Shown: piece after piece, positions 1 to 9,371 of the stretch
How positions within the stretch are numbered: the stretch's first letter is position 1
Layout: the number at the start of each line of letters is the position of its first letter
Source: Burkholderiales bacterium UBA2459
GTDB lineage: Bacteria; Pseudomonadota; Gammaproteobacteria; Burkholderiales; Burkholderiaceae_E
Length of the DNA stretch: 31,639 nt
NCBI GenBank assembly: GCA_002342365.1
Contig: DDPV01000032.1
Span: forward strand, 3,794-35,432
Direction: 5' to 3'
Made by a program: the position numbers and the translations under genes
The notes under the pieces: model-generated
Databases searched by the model: none
Seen by the model: the letters and a program-made list of their open reading frames with translations, nothing else
Told to the model about the DNA's origin: nothing

Positions 1-2
1 GC

Positions 3-425
3 AAAGGCTTCTCGTCGATTCTTTTCTTTAACGGCGGAATGGGTGCGATGCAGGATCGCGATGGACCGCCGGCCTCAGGCTTTCCGGCCAACATCTCCAA
101 CACCCCGATTGAGGTTGCCGAAACCCTCACCCCGATTCTCTTTGGCGAAAAGCGGCTTGCCGATGGCTCCGGCGGTGCGGGCCTTTCGCGCGGCGGCGAC
201 GGCCAGGTCGTAAGCTTTCAATCGCGTTGGCCCGGTTTGATGCGGGTTTCCCTGCTCACCGAGCGAACCCGCGTTCCGGCGCGCGGCTTGTTTGGCGGAC
301 AGGCAGGCAAAACCGGCGCAGTCAGCCTGAATGGCGTCGCTGTGGAAAATCCCAAACGCGTGATCGAGATCAAGCCAAATGACTGGATTGAACTGAGACT
401 TCCAGGCGGCGGCGGATTCGGGTGA
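3..425 (+). CDS. hyuB: N-methylhydantoinase B / 5-oxoprolinase beta-type subunit, C-terminal part (partial)
   Basis: Only the last ~140 codons lie in the window; the frame is open to the left edge, so the start is outside. The peptide has the C-terminal signature of the HyuB/HydB family: an FFNGGMGA segment near the window edge, a polar stretch with GGAGLSRGGDG, a short beta-rich domain, and the terminal glycine run GGGGFG just before the TGA. HyuB partners with HyuA in ATP-dependent hydrolysis of hydantoins or 5-oxoproline in the cytoplasm; the exact substrate cannot be told from this fragment. hyuA would normally lie upstream, outside the window. The stop is 45 bp before recC on the same strand, with no clear terminator between. 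Family assignment is secure; substrate is unknown. Confidence -1.
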   Translation, partial: KGFSSILFFNGGMGAMQDRDGPPASGFPANISNTPIEVAETLTPILFGEKRLADGSGGAGLSRGGDGQVVSFQSRWPGLMRVSLLTERTRVPARGLFGGQAGKTGAVSLNGVAVENPKRVIEIKPNDWIELRLPGGGGFG

Positions 426-470
426 AAAAGAGAACCACTGTCGAGATCAGCCGGTAATCAGCCAGAGTCG

Positions 471-3400
471 ATGTTAAAGCGCTTCACCTCAAATCACTAT
501 GAGCGACTTGAGCAAAGGCTCGTGGATGCGCTTTCGCGTCCCACGGCCTCTGCCTTGATCCCGCAAGTCGTGATCATTCCTAGTACGGCCATCAAGCGCT
601 CGGTTGAAATTGCCCTTGCCAATCGAATCGGTGTGTGTGCCAATCTGCGATTTGACTTCCTAGGACAATGGTTGTGGAAGACACTTTCTAAAGTGATCCA
701 TGTTGCAGAACAATCACCATTTTCACCGACACTGCTCAGGTGGCGGATTTATGCTCTATTAACCGATACGATATGGGTATCGGAACATCCAAAGCTACTT
801 CGCTATCTGGCCAAAGCCGATAATCTGATGCGCTATGAGCTTGCTCATCATTGCGCGACCTTATTTGACCAGTACCTGACCTATCGTTCCGACTGGCTTG
901 AGAACTGGCTCAAACCGGGCCAAACAATCGACGAGGATGAGGCCTGGCAGGCGTCGCTTTGGCGGCGGATCGCCCAAGACCTCGGCGCTCAAGCCCAACA
1001 TCCCTCGGTGGCTTTTTTCAAAGCGCTCGAAGCTCGGGGCGATGAAGTGTTTATGGAAAATCAGATGAGGGTTTCGGTTGAGGTGTTTTGCCTGCCGAGC
1101 ATCCCTGGGCTTTACCTTCAGATGCTCAAGCGTTTGGCAGGCTGGATCGACATCAATCTTTACAGCGTGAATCCTTGCGCCGAATACTGGTACGAAGTCA
1201 TCAATCCCAAGCGACTCGGAAGACTCAAGCTCGCGTCAAAGTCGCAGTACCACGAAATCGGAAACCGATTGCTGGCCTCATGGGGACAGCAGAGCAAAGA
1301 GCACTTCAGTGCACTGATGGATGATGACTTCGAGAGCATCGAGTCAAGCGACTTTGAAAACGAAGCGCCCACAACGCTGCTCAAGAAAATCCAGAATGCG
1401 GTACTTCATTTGAACGATCCTGATCCGGGATCCTGGGTACTTGAGCACGATGACCGAAGTCTCGAGGTCCATGTTTGTCACTCGCTGGTTCGCGAACTTG
1501 AAGTGTTGCTGGATCAGTTGCTGGCGATGTTTTCGTCAACCGAAGCGCTGAGGCCCAGCGATGTGCTTGTCGTCACACCGGACCTCGAAGCAGCAGCACC
1601 CTTGATTGAGGCGGTCTTTGGCAAAGGCGAAGACAGCCCAATTCCTTATGTCATCACCGGTCGATCCGACAAAGCGCTCAACCCTTATGCACAAACGCTG
1701 CTTGCGCTTTTTCGATTTGCAAACTCCCGCTTCGAAGCCGATCGGTTCCTCGAGCTCTTGCAAATGCCGCTTGTTGCACGCCGCTTCGGACTTGATGACG
1801 AGGCTATTGCCCGCATCCGGCACTGGCTCGAGCACTCGGGTGTACGCTGGGCAATCGATGGCGAACACCGCATGCAACTTGGTTTGCCGCCTTTTGAATC
1901 CCGAAGTTTTCGGGACGGTTTCGATCGACTCTTTCTGGGCTACGCGATGCCAGCCTGGGATTCGACACCGGTCGAAGGGCGGCTTGCCGCAGGCAATCCC
2001 TCGGGCCTCGAGGCGCAAACACTCGGTCGGCTTAAACTTGCCTTCGATGCGCTAAAGCAATTGCATCGGGCACTTGCTGAGGATCAAACGCCTGAGCCAT
2101 GGTGCCAACTTTACTTGGCAACGCTTGCAAGCTTTGGCCATAGCGATGCAGCCGAGCAGCTTCAGTTCAAGCAGGCAGCAAGCGTGATTCATGCTTTGCG
2201 CCACGAGCTTGAATCGGCTGATGTATGCCAGCCGCTAGCCTTTGAGCTGATTCAGAAGCGGCTTGAAGAGCGCTTTGCCGAAGTGGGGCGAGGCGCGGTT
2301 CCCTCGGGCGTGCTGAGCTTCACCTCCATGAGCGGACTGCGCTATTTACCGTATCGGATGATTTGTGTAATCGGGCTGGGTGATGAGGCCTTTCCAAGCA
2401 AACATCGTCCGCTTGAATTCGATCTGATGGCAAAGCGGCCACGGCAGGGCGATCGATTGCGCCGGCTCGATGACCGAAGCTTGTTTCTGGACTTGGTGAT
2501 CGCGAGCCGTGAGCGCCTGTACCTCAGCTATACCGGCAGGAGCATCCGCGACCATGCCCCGCTTGCGCCCTCGATCCTGCTAAGCGAATTACTCGACTAC
2601 GCAGCCTCTGCAATCGCCCAAATGCCGTTGTCGGCTGAATCCTTGCAGGCTGCCCGATCAAGGCTGGTAATCGAACATCCGCTACAGGCATTTTCACTTT
2701 CCTACTTTCTTCGCAGCACCGAGCCGCGACGACGCAGCGTTCAAGCGGTCTATCGCAATGCGCACGCGCAGTCCCTGATGCAAGATCACGATCAAGCGCG
2801 GCCCAAGCCCTTTTTCATGGCTCCGCTCCCCAAACCTTCTGAGACATTCCACAGGCTCAGTCTTGCTGATCTCAGCGCCTTCTTCTCCAATCCTTCGCGC
2901 TACCTGCTGCTGCGCCGCCTTGGGTTGGCGCTTGGGGACGAGGAGGCAGCGCTTGAATCGCATGAGCCTTTCAGAGCCGATAAGCGCAGCCGCCGAGCCT
3001 TTGCCTCCCGCATGCTGCCTGCACTGATGCGCGGTGAAAGCCCAAAGCAGATCCGTGATCGCGCACTGGCAGGATTGGAGTATCCGCCAGGACGACTTGG
3101 CGACATCGCGCGGGACGAGGAGCTTGCTGCCCTGCAAGCATTCGCCCAAAGCTTACCTGCGGCGCTCAAAGACCCGCCCCTTGGCCGCTCGACTTCGACC
3201 ATCGACATCGAGATTGAAGGTTCGCGCTGGCAGTTGAGCCATACATGGTCGGAGCTGCGAGCTGACGGACTTGTTCGCTACCGTTATGGCGAAGTTCATG
3301 TTTTTGATTATCTTCGCGGCTGGCTTGAACAGCTCATGCTCAACGCGGTTGCATTCGATACCCATGTTAGACGGCAGCTGCTCTGGTACTCCCTCGATGG

Positions 3401-3719
3401 TCACTACGCACTTGACGCGCTTGACGATGCCCGCTTGCACTTGCAAAAACTCTTGCACCTTTATGCGGAAGGTTTGTGCCAACCCTTACATTTTTACCCA
3501 CAATCGGCCTGGCGCTACATGATCGAAGGCGGCAATCTCAGCGCCGCGCGTAAGACCTGGGACCCGAATGATGCTTATGCATTGGGCGAAGGAGAGGATC
3601 CAGCCTATCGGCTTGCGCTTCGCGGTGTCGACGAGCCCTTGGATCAGGCCTTTGAAGCCAATGCCCGTGCGGTCTTTGAACCCATGCTCAAATCGCTTCG
3701 CGACGAGCGACTCGCGTGA
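471..3719 (+). CDS. recC: Exodeoxyribonuclease V subunit gamma (RecC)
   Basis: RecC is the Chi-recognising, DNA-splitting subunit of the RecBCD helicase-nuclease that processes double-strand breaks. At 1082 aa it has the normal family length. Recognisable parts are the N-terminal inactive helicase-like region (FDFLGQWLW near residue 62, followed by SPFSPTLLRWRIY), a central segment with a GLGDEAFPSKHRPLEFDL motif, and the C-terminal nuclease-like fold that lacks catalytic residues in this family. It starts with ATG at 471 after a weak purine-rich site. Its TGA overlaps the GTG start of recB by 4 bp, so the two are translationally coupled. The order recC-recB-recD supports the call. No frameshift or truncation is seen. 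Confidence -1.
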   Translation: MLKRFTSNHYERLEQRLVDALSRPTASALIPQVVIIPSTAIKRSVEIALANRIGVCANLRFDFLGQWLWKTLSKVIHVAEQSPFSPTLLRWRIYALLTDTIWVSEHPKLLRYLAKADNLMRYELAHHCATLFDQYLTYRSDWLENWLKPGQTIDEDEAWQASLWRRIAQDLGAQAQHPSVAFFKALEARGDEVFMENQMRVSVEVFCLPSIPGLYLQMLKRLAGWIDINLYSVNPCAEYWYEVINPKRLGRLKLASKSQYHEIGNRLLASWGQQSKEHFSALMDDDFESIESSDFENEAPTTLLKKIQNAVLHLNDPDPGSWVLEHDDRSLEVHVCHSLVRELEVLLDQLLAMFSSTEALRPSDVLVVTPDLEAAAPLIEAVFGKGEDSPIPYVITGRSDKALNPYAQTLLALFRFANSRFEADRFLELLQMPLVARRFGLDDEAIARIRHWLEHSGVRWAIDGEHRMQLGLPPFESRSFRDGFDRLFLGYAMPAWDSTPVEGRLAAGNPSGLEAQTLGRLKLAFDALKQLHRALAEDQTPEPWCQLYLATLASFGHSDAAEQLQFKQAASVIHALRHELESADVCQPLAFELIQKRLEERFAEVGRGAVPSGVLSFTSMSGLRYLPYRMICVIGLGDEAFPSKHRPLEFDLMAKRPRQGDRLRRLDDRSLFLDLVIASRERLYLSYTGRSIRDHAPLAPSILLSELLDYAASAIAQMPLSAESLQAARSRLVIEHPLQAFSLSYFLRSTEPRRRSVQAVYRNAHAQSLMQDHDQARPKPFFMAPLPKPSETFHRLSLADLSAFFSNPSRYLLLRRLGLALGDEEAALESHEPFRADKRSRRAFASRMLPALMRGESPKQIRDRALAGLEYPPGRLGDIARDEELAALQAFAQSLPAALKDPPLGRSTSTIDIEIEGSRWQLSHTWSELRADGLVRYRYGEVHVFDYLRGWLEQLMLNAVAFDTHVRRQLLWYSLDGHYALDALDDARLHLQKLLHLYAEGLCQPLHFYPQSAWRYMIEGGNLSAARKTWDPNDAYALGEGEDPAYRLALRGVDEPLDQAFEANARAVFEPMLKSLRDERLA

Positions 3720-6700
3720 ACACCGTGATCCCGTCTTGCCCGCCACCGCTTGAGCATTGGCCGCTCGATGGTTTGAACCTGATCGAGGCCTCAGCGGGCA
3801 CCGGCAAGACCTGGGCCCTGTGCGCGCTTTATATGCGGCTTTTGCTTGAGTGTAAGCTTGATGTGCAGCAGATTCTCGTGGTGACCTTCACCAAGGCAGC
3901 GACCGCCGAGTTGCGCGAGCGAATTCGCTTGCGAATTGCGCAAAGCCTGCGCGATTTGAAAGCCCAAGACCATCCAGACTCCGACGCCTTGGGGCGTCTT
4001 GAGCATGCGCTCGAATCCATGGACGAAGCAGCAATCTTTACGATCCATGGCTTTTGCCAGCGCGCCTTGGACGACCGGCCGATGGCGGCCGGTCAGGCGT
4101 TTGCGCTCGAGCTCGCAGCCGACGATAAGGCCATCATGCGCGAAGTCGTGTACGACTATTGGCGAAACTTCATTGCCTCAGACCGCTGCAGCCTTGAACT
4201 GGCTCACTACCTGCACAGCAAAACCACCCACCCGGGTAAATTTCTTCAGCTTTTAGAACAGCACATGGCAAAGCCCCTGGCGCAAATCCCCTGGCCTTCG
4301 GATATCGATGACAAGGACTCAGCCGATGAAGATCGCTTTGCCAGCGACTTCGCAGAGGCGATCTCGATCTGGAAGGCGCAAAAAGGCGAGATCATGCAGC
4401 GCCTGAACGATTCGCTACAGGATTTGAATCGACAAAGCTATCATGAAAAAAGTATTACGCAAGCCTTCAGCGACTGGGATCGGTGGTTCGAACTGGCGAT
4501 GCCACGGTTTGCTTTCGAGCACGGTTCAAAGATGCATTTGCTCAGTAGCCAAACGCTCAATCTGAGAACCCGAAAAAATAAACAGCCACCCGAACATCGC
4601 TTTTTCCTGCTTGCAACATCGCTCTTGCAGCAACAGCAAGCGAGGCAATCCGCACTCGAGCGAGCAAGCTTACGCTGCCTGCGGCATATGCTTGAGTGGT
4701 CGACTCAAGAGGTTCAACGCCGCCGTCGTTTATCAAGGCAGACTTCATTTGACGACATGCTTTGGCGGCTTTATCAAGCACTCCAGCAGCAAGCGCATAA
4801 CCAGCTTTCGGCTAGCCTTTGTGCGCAGTATCCGGCAGCGTTGATTGATGAATTTCAAGACACCGATCCGCTTCAATACGAGATTTTCAGCGGCATTTAT
4901 GCGCGTACATCCAAACCGGTCTTTTTCGTCGGCGATCCCAAGCAGGCAATTTACAGTTTTCGTCACGCTGACTTGCACACCTATCTGCGGGCACGTCAAC
5001 AGGCAAAACGAATCTACCAACTCCAGGACAATCACCGTTCGGTCGCCGGACTGATCGAGGCGGTCAATGCGATTTTTGGAGCGACCAAGCAGGCCTTTAT
5101 GCTGCCAGGGCTTGACTTTCACCCGGTTCGGTCTGGCGGAAAACCCCGCGAACTTCTCAAGGATCAGGCAGCGCCCGGCCAGGCTATGCACATCTGGACA
5201 CTGCCTGCCGGCGAGCAAAGCCTGCTGACTCGGGACCAAGCCTTCAAGCTCAGCGCCAGAGCCTGCGCAGGCGAGATTTCACGACTGCTCAACGATGCGC
5301 AACAGGAACGGGTATGCATCGGGTCAAGAAGGCTGACGCCAGCCGATATTGCAGTGCTTGTCCGCACCCACAAACAAGGAAAGTTGATCAAAGAAGCGCT
5401 GAGCACCCTGCGGATTGCCAGCGTTGAACTTTCTCAAGACAGCGTTTTTGAGAGTCAGGATGCGCAAGCTCTCGAAGCCGTCCTCGCAGCCATTCATCAG
5501 CCCGATAACCCCGCGCTCGTTCGCAATGCCATGGCAACCGAGATCATGGGCCTTGATGCGCAAGCGATTGCCAATCATTTCGCTGAGGCGCAAGCGCTAG
5601 ATGCGCTGATTGAGCGATTCATGACTTACCGCGACCTGTGGCGGGCAGACGGCTTTATCGTGATGTTTCGTAGATTCCTTGAGCAGGAAACGCTGGCAGC
5701 GCGTATGCTGCTACGTCAAGACGGCGAGCGCCGCCTCACCAACCTCTTGCATTTGGGCGAGCTGCTGCACGAAGCTGCTCAGCATGAAACCACCCCTGAG
5801 GCTCTGATTGCCTGGCTTTGCAAACAACGCCTGGCGGAGGTCACACCAGAGGTCGCTCAAGTGCGGCTTGAATCCGATCGACAATTGGTGCAAATCATCA
5901 CGATCCACAAATCAAAAGGCCTTGAATTTCCAATCGTGTTTTGCCCCTTTCTCTGGGATAGTACGAGCAGCACGAGCTCCGTCAAAGCGAGCGCCTACGC
6001 TTTCGACGATCGCGATGCCGCGGCCGCTGAAGCGCGCAAGCGTCAGGCCGTGGCCGATTCGGCAGCCGAAGCGGTTCGGATGATTTATGTGGCGCTTACC
6101 CGGGCCGTTCATCGTTGCTACCTTGTGGCGGGCTCTTACCTGAGCGGCACGACGCGACAAAGCGGCAAGCGAAGCGGTGCCGGATTGCTGAACTGGCTTG
6201 TGATCGGGGGCGATCGTAATCCGGAGCAATGGCTCTTTGATGATTCAAGTGATGACGATGCGCGCAAGCCGCAACAGATTCTCAGTGCCTGGCAGCGACT
6301 TGCCAGCGTACAGCACCTGCATATGGCTTTGATGCCGATCCCGCAGTCGGAGGCGAGAGCCTTTGTTGCCATCAGGCAGGGTCTTGAGGCGCTTGCTGAG
6401 ATCCCTCGCATGCAGCGACCGGGCTGGTCCTGGCGGATGTCAAGCTACAGTGCGATGACACGGCAGCTGGAAGAACGCGAGCGCGATCATGATGAGCAAG
6501 GCAGTCCCGATGAAGACATCCTCGCCGAAGATGACATGCTCGCCTTTCCCAAAGGACCGCATGTGGGAAGCTTCCTTCATCAAATCTTTGAGACGATTGC
6601 CTTTGATCAGCCAAATACCTGGCCACAGGCCATCAGGCATGCGATCGAAGGCGCTGCAGCGCTTCATGCATCAGCCCCGCAGGACTTCGAGCTGCAGCGC

Positions 6701-7327
6701 TGGCAGCAGACGCTCATGACCATGCTCAAGCAGGTTTTGGACCGTGACTTGGGCGGTGGCCTTGTGCTCGCGTCAATCGGAGCAGAACGCAGGCTTAGCG
6801 AACTCGAGTTCACGCTACCGATGGCTGACGGGCAAACCGCTGCACTGCAAGCCCTCGTTGCACAGGAAGAGGCCGATTCCTTGCAAGCGCGTTGTGCTGA
6901 GCTAGGTTCACTTCAGCCGAATCACCTGGCTGCTTACGTAAAAGGTTATATCGATCTTATTGTCGAAGATCGAGATAAATTCTATCTGATTGACTGGAAG
7001 TCAAACTTTCTGGGCGGGCGTGCAAGCGATTACGAACCCCAGACCTTGAAGCGGGCAATGATCGAGCATCGCTATGCTTTGCAGTATTTGATCTACACCT
7101 TAGCACTTGATCGATATCTCAGAGCCCGAAAGATCGATTATTGTTATGAAAAACATTTTGGCGGTGTTTTTTATCTCTTCATTCGTGCCATCAGACCGCA
7201 ATGGGTCAACCCGGATTCGAGCCCCACAGGGGTCTTCTTTGTAAAACCCAAGGCTGCACGAATCGCCGCACTGAGCGCCTTATTCAAGCCCTTGACTGAG
7301 CCCGCAGCGCCGTCGCCGCAGCCATGA
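3716..7327 (+). CDS. recB: Exodeoxyribonuclease V subunit beta (RecB helicase/nuclease)
   Basis: RecB is the 3'-5' UvrD-type motor and the nuclease of RecBCD. The 1203-aa product has Walker A SAGTGKT at residues ~26-32, motif Ia VVTFTKAATAELRERI, the DEFQDTDPLQ motif II, VGDPKQAIYSFR, and the later motifs HKSKGLEFPIVF and RMIYVALTRAV. The C-terminal nuclease domain has GYIDL with Asp1080 and IDWKSN with Asp1093 and Lys1095, the metal-binding and catalytic residues equivalent to E. coli Asp1067, Asp1080 and Lys1082. It begins with GTG overlapping the recC stop. Both helicase and nuclease sites look intact. Confidence -1.
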   Translation: MNTVIPSCPPPLEHWPLDGLNLIEASAGTGKTWALCALYMRLLLECKLDVQQILVVTFTKAATAELRERIRLRIAQSLRDLKAQDHPDSDALGRLEHALESMDEAAIFTIHGFCQRALDDRPMAAGQAFALELAADDKAIMREVVYDYWRNFIASDRCSLELAHYLHSKTTHPGKFLQLLEQHMAKPLAQIPWPSDIDDKDSADEDRFASDFAEAISIWKAQKGEIMQRLNDSLQDLNRQSYHEKSITQAFSDWDRWFELAMPRFAFEHGSKMHLLSSQTLNLRTRKNKQPPEHRFFLLATSLLQQQQARQSALERASLRCLRHMLEWSTQEVQRRRRLSRQTSFDDMLWRLYQALQQQAHNQLSASLCAQYPAALIDEFQDTDPLQYEIFSGIYARTSKPVFFVGDPKQAIYSFRHADLHTYLRARQQAKRIYQLQDNHRSVAGLIEAVNAIFGATKQAFMLPGLDFHPVRSGGKPRELLKDQAAPGQAMHIWTLPAGEQSLLTRDQAFKLSARACAGEISRLLNDAQQERVCIGSRRLTPADIAVLVRTHKQGKLIKEALSTLRIASVELSQDSVFESQDAQALEAVLAAIHQPDNPALVRNAMATEIMGLDAQAIANHFAEAQALDALIERFMTYRDLWRADGFIVMFRRFLEQETLAARMLLRQDGERRLTNLLHLGELLHEAAQHETTPEALIAWLCKQRLAEVTPEVAQVRLESDRQLVQIITIHKSKGLEFPIVFCPFLWDSTSSTSSVKASAYAFDDRDAAAAEARKRQAVADSAAEAVRMIYVALTRAVHRCYLVAGSYLSGTTRQSGKRSGAGLLNWLVIGGDRNPEQWLFDDSSDDDARKPQQILSAWQRLASVQHLHMALMPIPQSEARAFVAIRQGLEALAEIPRMQRPGWSWRMSSYSAMTRQLEERERDHDEQGSPDEDILAEDDMLAFPKGPHVGSFLHQIFETIAFDQPNTWPQAIRHAIEGAAALHASAPQDFELQRWQQTLMTMLKQVLDRDLGGGLVLASIGAERRLSELEFTLPMADGQTAALQALVAQEEADSLQARCAELGSLQPNHLAAYVKGYIDLIVEDRDKFYLIDWKSNFLGGRASDYEPQTLKRAMIEHRYALQYLIYTLALDRYLRARKIDYCYEKHFGGVFYLFIRAIRPQWVNPDSSPTGVFFVKPKAARIAALSALFKPLTEPAAPSPQP

Positions 7328-7343
7328 AAATGACCTTGCAGCC

Positions 7344-9371
7344 ATGAAGCAGACCGCTGACGCAAGCGAAGCGCTCGCTTACGGCTTTGCACAGCATCTG
7401 GGGGCCATGGCTCAGGGCGCAGGATGCTCTGAGCCGCAGCGGATCCTGCTTGAAGACGCTGCGTTTGCAACAAGCATGGCAGCCTCCTCGGGCCATGTTT
7501 GTTTGCATCTTGCTTCGCTCAGCGAGAAACACGGCAGTGATTACCCTGCATTAAAGGCTGCCTTACAGGCAAGCGGCATGGTAAGCAGCATCAGCGCAGC
7601 GGACCGGCCCCTGGTGCTGGACGACGATCATCGGCTCTATCTGAATCGCTACTTTGATTATGAGAGGCGGCTTGCAAAACGCCTCCTCGAACCCTATCAA
7701 GGCACACATCAGGCGATCGATGCGCGCTTGCAGGCATGCTTTGAAGCGGTTTTTCAGGGCAATCAAGCGCTGCTTGATGGGCAGATCGACTGGCAACGAA
7801 TCGCTGCAGCACTCGCTGTCAATCAGGCATTCACAGTCATCAGCGGCGGGCCGGGAACCGGCAAAACCACCAGCATTTTGCAATTGATTCGTTGTGCAAA
7901 GCATGACAATCCGACCTGCCGGATTCAGCTGGCCGCGCCCACGGGTAAAGCTGCCGCTCGCATGCTTGAGGCCTTGCGTCTTGCTGCAAATCGCAGTGGC
8001 GTTGCGCATCGCATCGAGCTGCCCACCGAGTCCTTCACGATTCATCGTTTGCTCGGTGCAACATCACAAGCTGATCGGTTCAGACACGATCGCGAAAACC
8101 CGCTAGCGGTCGATCTGCTGATCATCGATGAGGCCTCGATGCTTGATCTCGCACTTGCGGTGCATTTGGTCGAGGCGGTTCCGAACAGTGCGCGAATCGT
8201 CTTTCTCGGTGATAAAGATCAGCTTGCCGCGGTGGAAGCCGGTGCAGTCTTTGCAGAACTTAGCGCCAACCCCTTGCTGAGTGCTGCCTGCATCAATCGC
8301 CTGAGCATGATCACGCCAGTCGCAGCTGCTGCCCTGCAAGCCATTCGTACTGATGCACAAGGCCTTGCTGAAACGCCGCTGACCGATACCGCACAGGGGC
8401 TTGCTGAAACGCCACCGACCGATACCGCACAAGGGCTTAGCGATCGGGTTGTCTGGTTGCGTCATAACTTTCGCTTTAGCAAACAGTCTGCAATCGATCT
8501 TTTGGTCGCGCAGCTCAAGCGGGGCGACGCTGACGCTGCAATCGACCTCTTGCAAAGCGGCAATCATGATGATCTGGTCTGGATCAAGGACGATGCACCG
8601 CACTTAGGTCAACAAGCCTGGAGGGCTGTGCTTGAAGGCATGCAGGCCTACATCAATCAGGCCGCAGAGCCCGGAGATGATCCGGCGGCGTTATTTGACG
8701 CCTTATCAAGGTATCGGGTGCTCTGCGCTGAGCGTGAGGGCCCACGCGGGGTAAAAGCGATCAATCAGGCCCTGGGTCAGGCCCTGGACCAAGCCCTGGG
8801 TCAGGCTTCAGCTTATGCGCGTGGGCTGAACCTCGCTGAGGCAGTCGCGCAAGCCATTCGCCCGGGCTTTAACCCAGGCGGGGCGGTATGGCAGGCTAAC
8901 TGGCGTCGCGACCTAGCGAGCCGCCGAAACAAAGGCCAGGCGCTGATGGTGCTTCAAAACGACAATGTGCTGGGGCGCTTTAACGGCGACATCGGCATTC
9001 TCATCCCTGACCCAAGGGGTAGGCCAGTCGTTTACTTCCCGCATAGCGAAGGAGGTCACGAAGGAATTGCTTTAAGCCGTCTTCCTGTGCACGAACCGGC
9101 TTTTGCGCTGACGGTTCATAAGGCGCAAGGCTCGGAATTTGACCGCATCAGCTTGATTCTTCCGGCCAAACGCTCGCCGGTGCTGAATCAAGCGCTGATT
9201 TACACCGCCATCAGTCGGGCAAAGCGAGCCGTCACCATCATTGCGGGTGAGTCGGTGCTGCGCGAAGCGATCAGCACGGCGACCCGACGCTACTCGGGCT
9301 TGCGCAGCCGCTTTGCCGAACTCATGAGAGAGGAGGCGCAGTCGCATCCGACTTCGCTGCCGGCATCCTGA
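7344..9371 (+). CDS. recD: Exodeoxyribonuclease V subunit alpha (RecD helicase)
   Basis: RecD is the 5'-3' SF1B motor of RecBCD. The 675-aa product has an alpha-helical N-terminal domain, Walker A GGPGTGKTT at residues ~168-176, motif II LLIIDEASMLD, motif III VFLGDKDQLAAVEAG, motif IV-like HNFRFSKQSAID, and the C-terminal ALTVHKAQGSEFD and YTAISRAK motifs. It is somewhat longer than usual because of two in-frame repeat expansions, at 8355-8438 and 8766-8807, both in expected surface loops. The start lies 16 bp after the recB stop and no strong Shine-Dalgarno is visible. Its last 50 bp overlap the 3' end of the convergent livM gene. Confidence -1.
   Translation: MKQTADASEALAYGFAQHLGAMAQGAGCSEPQRILLEDAAFATSMAASSGHVCLHLASLSEKHGSDYPALKAALQASGMVSSISAADRPLVLDDDHRLYLNRYFDYERRLAKRLLEPYQGTHQAIDARLQACFEAVFQGNQALLDGQIDWQRIAAALAVNQAFTVISGGPGTGKTTSILQLIRCAKHDNPTCRIQLAAPTGKAAARMLEALRLAANRSGVAHRIELPTESFTIHRLLGATSQADRFRHDRENPLAVDLLIIDEASMLDLALAVHLVEAVPNSARIVFLGDKDQLAAVEAGAVFAELSANPLLSAACINRLSMITPVAAAALQAIRTDAQGLAETPLTDTAQGLAETPPTDTAQGLSDRVVWLRHNFRFSKQSAIDLLVAQLKRGDADAAIDLLQSGNHDDLVWIKDDAPHLGQQAWRAVLEGMQAYINQAAEPGDDPAALFDALSRYRVLCAEREGPRGVKAINQALGQALDQALGQASAYARGLNLAEAVAQAIRPGFNPGGAVWQANWRRDLASRRNKGQALMVLQNDNVLGRFNGDIGILIPDPRGRPVVYFPHSEGGHEGIALSRLPVHEPAFALTVHKAQGSEFDRISLILPAKRSPVLNQALIYTAISRAKRAVTIIAGESVLREAISTATRRYSGLRSRFAELMREEAQSHPTSLPAS
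8355..8438 (+). repeat. 36-bp in-frame tandem repeat in recD (2.3 copies)
   Basis: Two near-identical 36-bp units (8355-8390 and 8391-8426) are followed by 12 bp of a third. Each encodes the 12-residue unit AQGLAETPLTDT or its variant with P for L. The insert sits between the motif III region and the HNFRF motif of RecD and keeps the frame. Differences between copies are few and mostly third-position, which suggests recent slippage or unequal exchange. Confidence -1.
8766..8807 (+). repeat. 12-bp in-frame tandem repeat in recD (about 3.5 copies)
   Basis: Units starting CAGGCCCTGGGT at 8766, 8778 and 8790, plus a partial fourth, encode the helical repeat QALG-QALD-QALG-QA. It lies in the C-terminal part of RecD, directly after the GPRGVKAIN segment. 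It is the second expanded low-complexity loop in the same gene. Confidence -1.

Noticed and set aside
1536..2018. Minus-strand open frame opposite recC
   Set aside because: Entirely inside intact recC, with no motifs.
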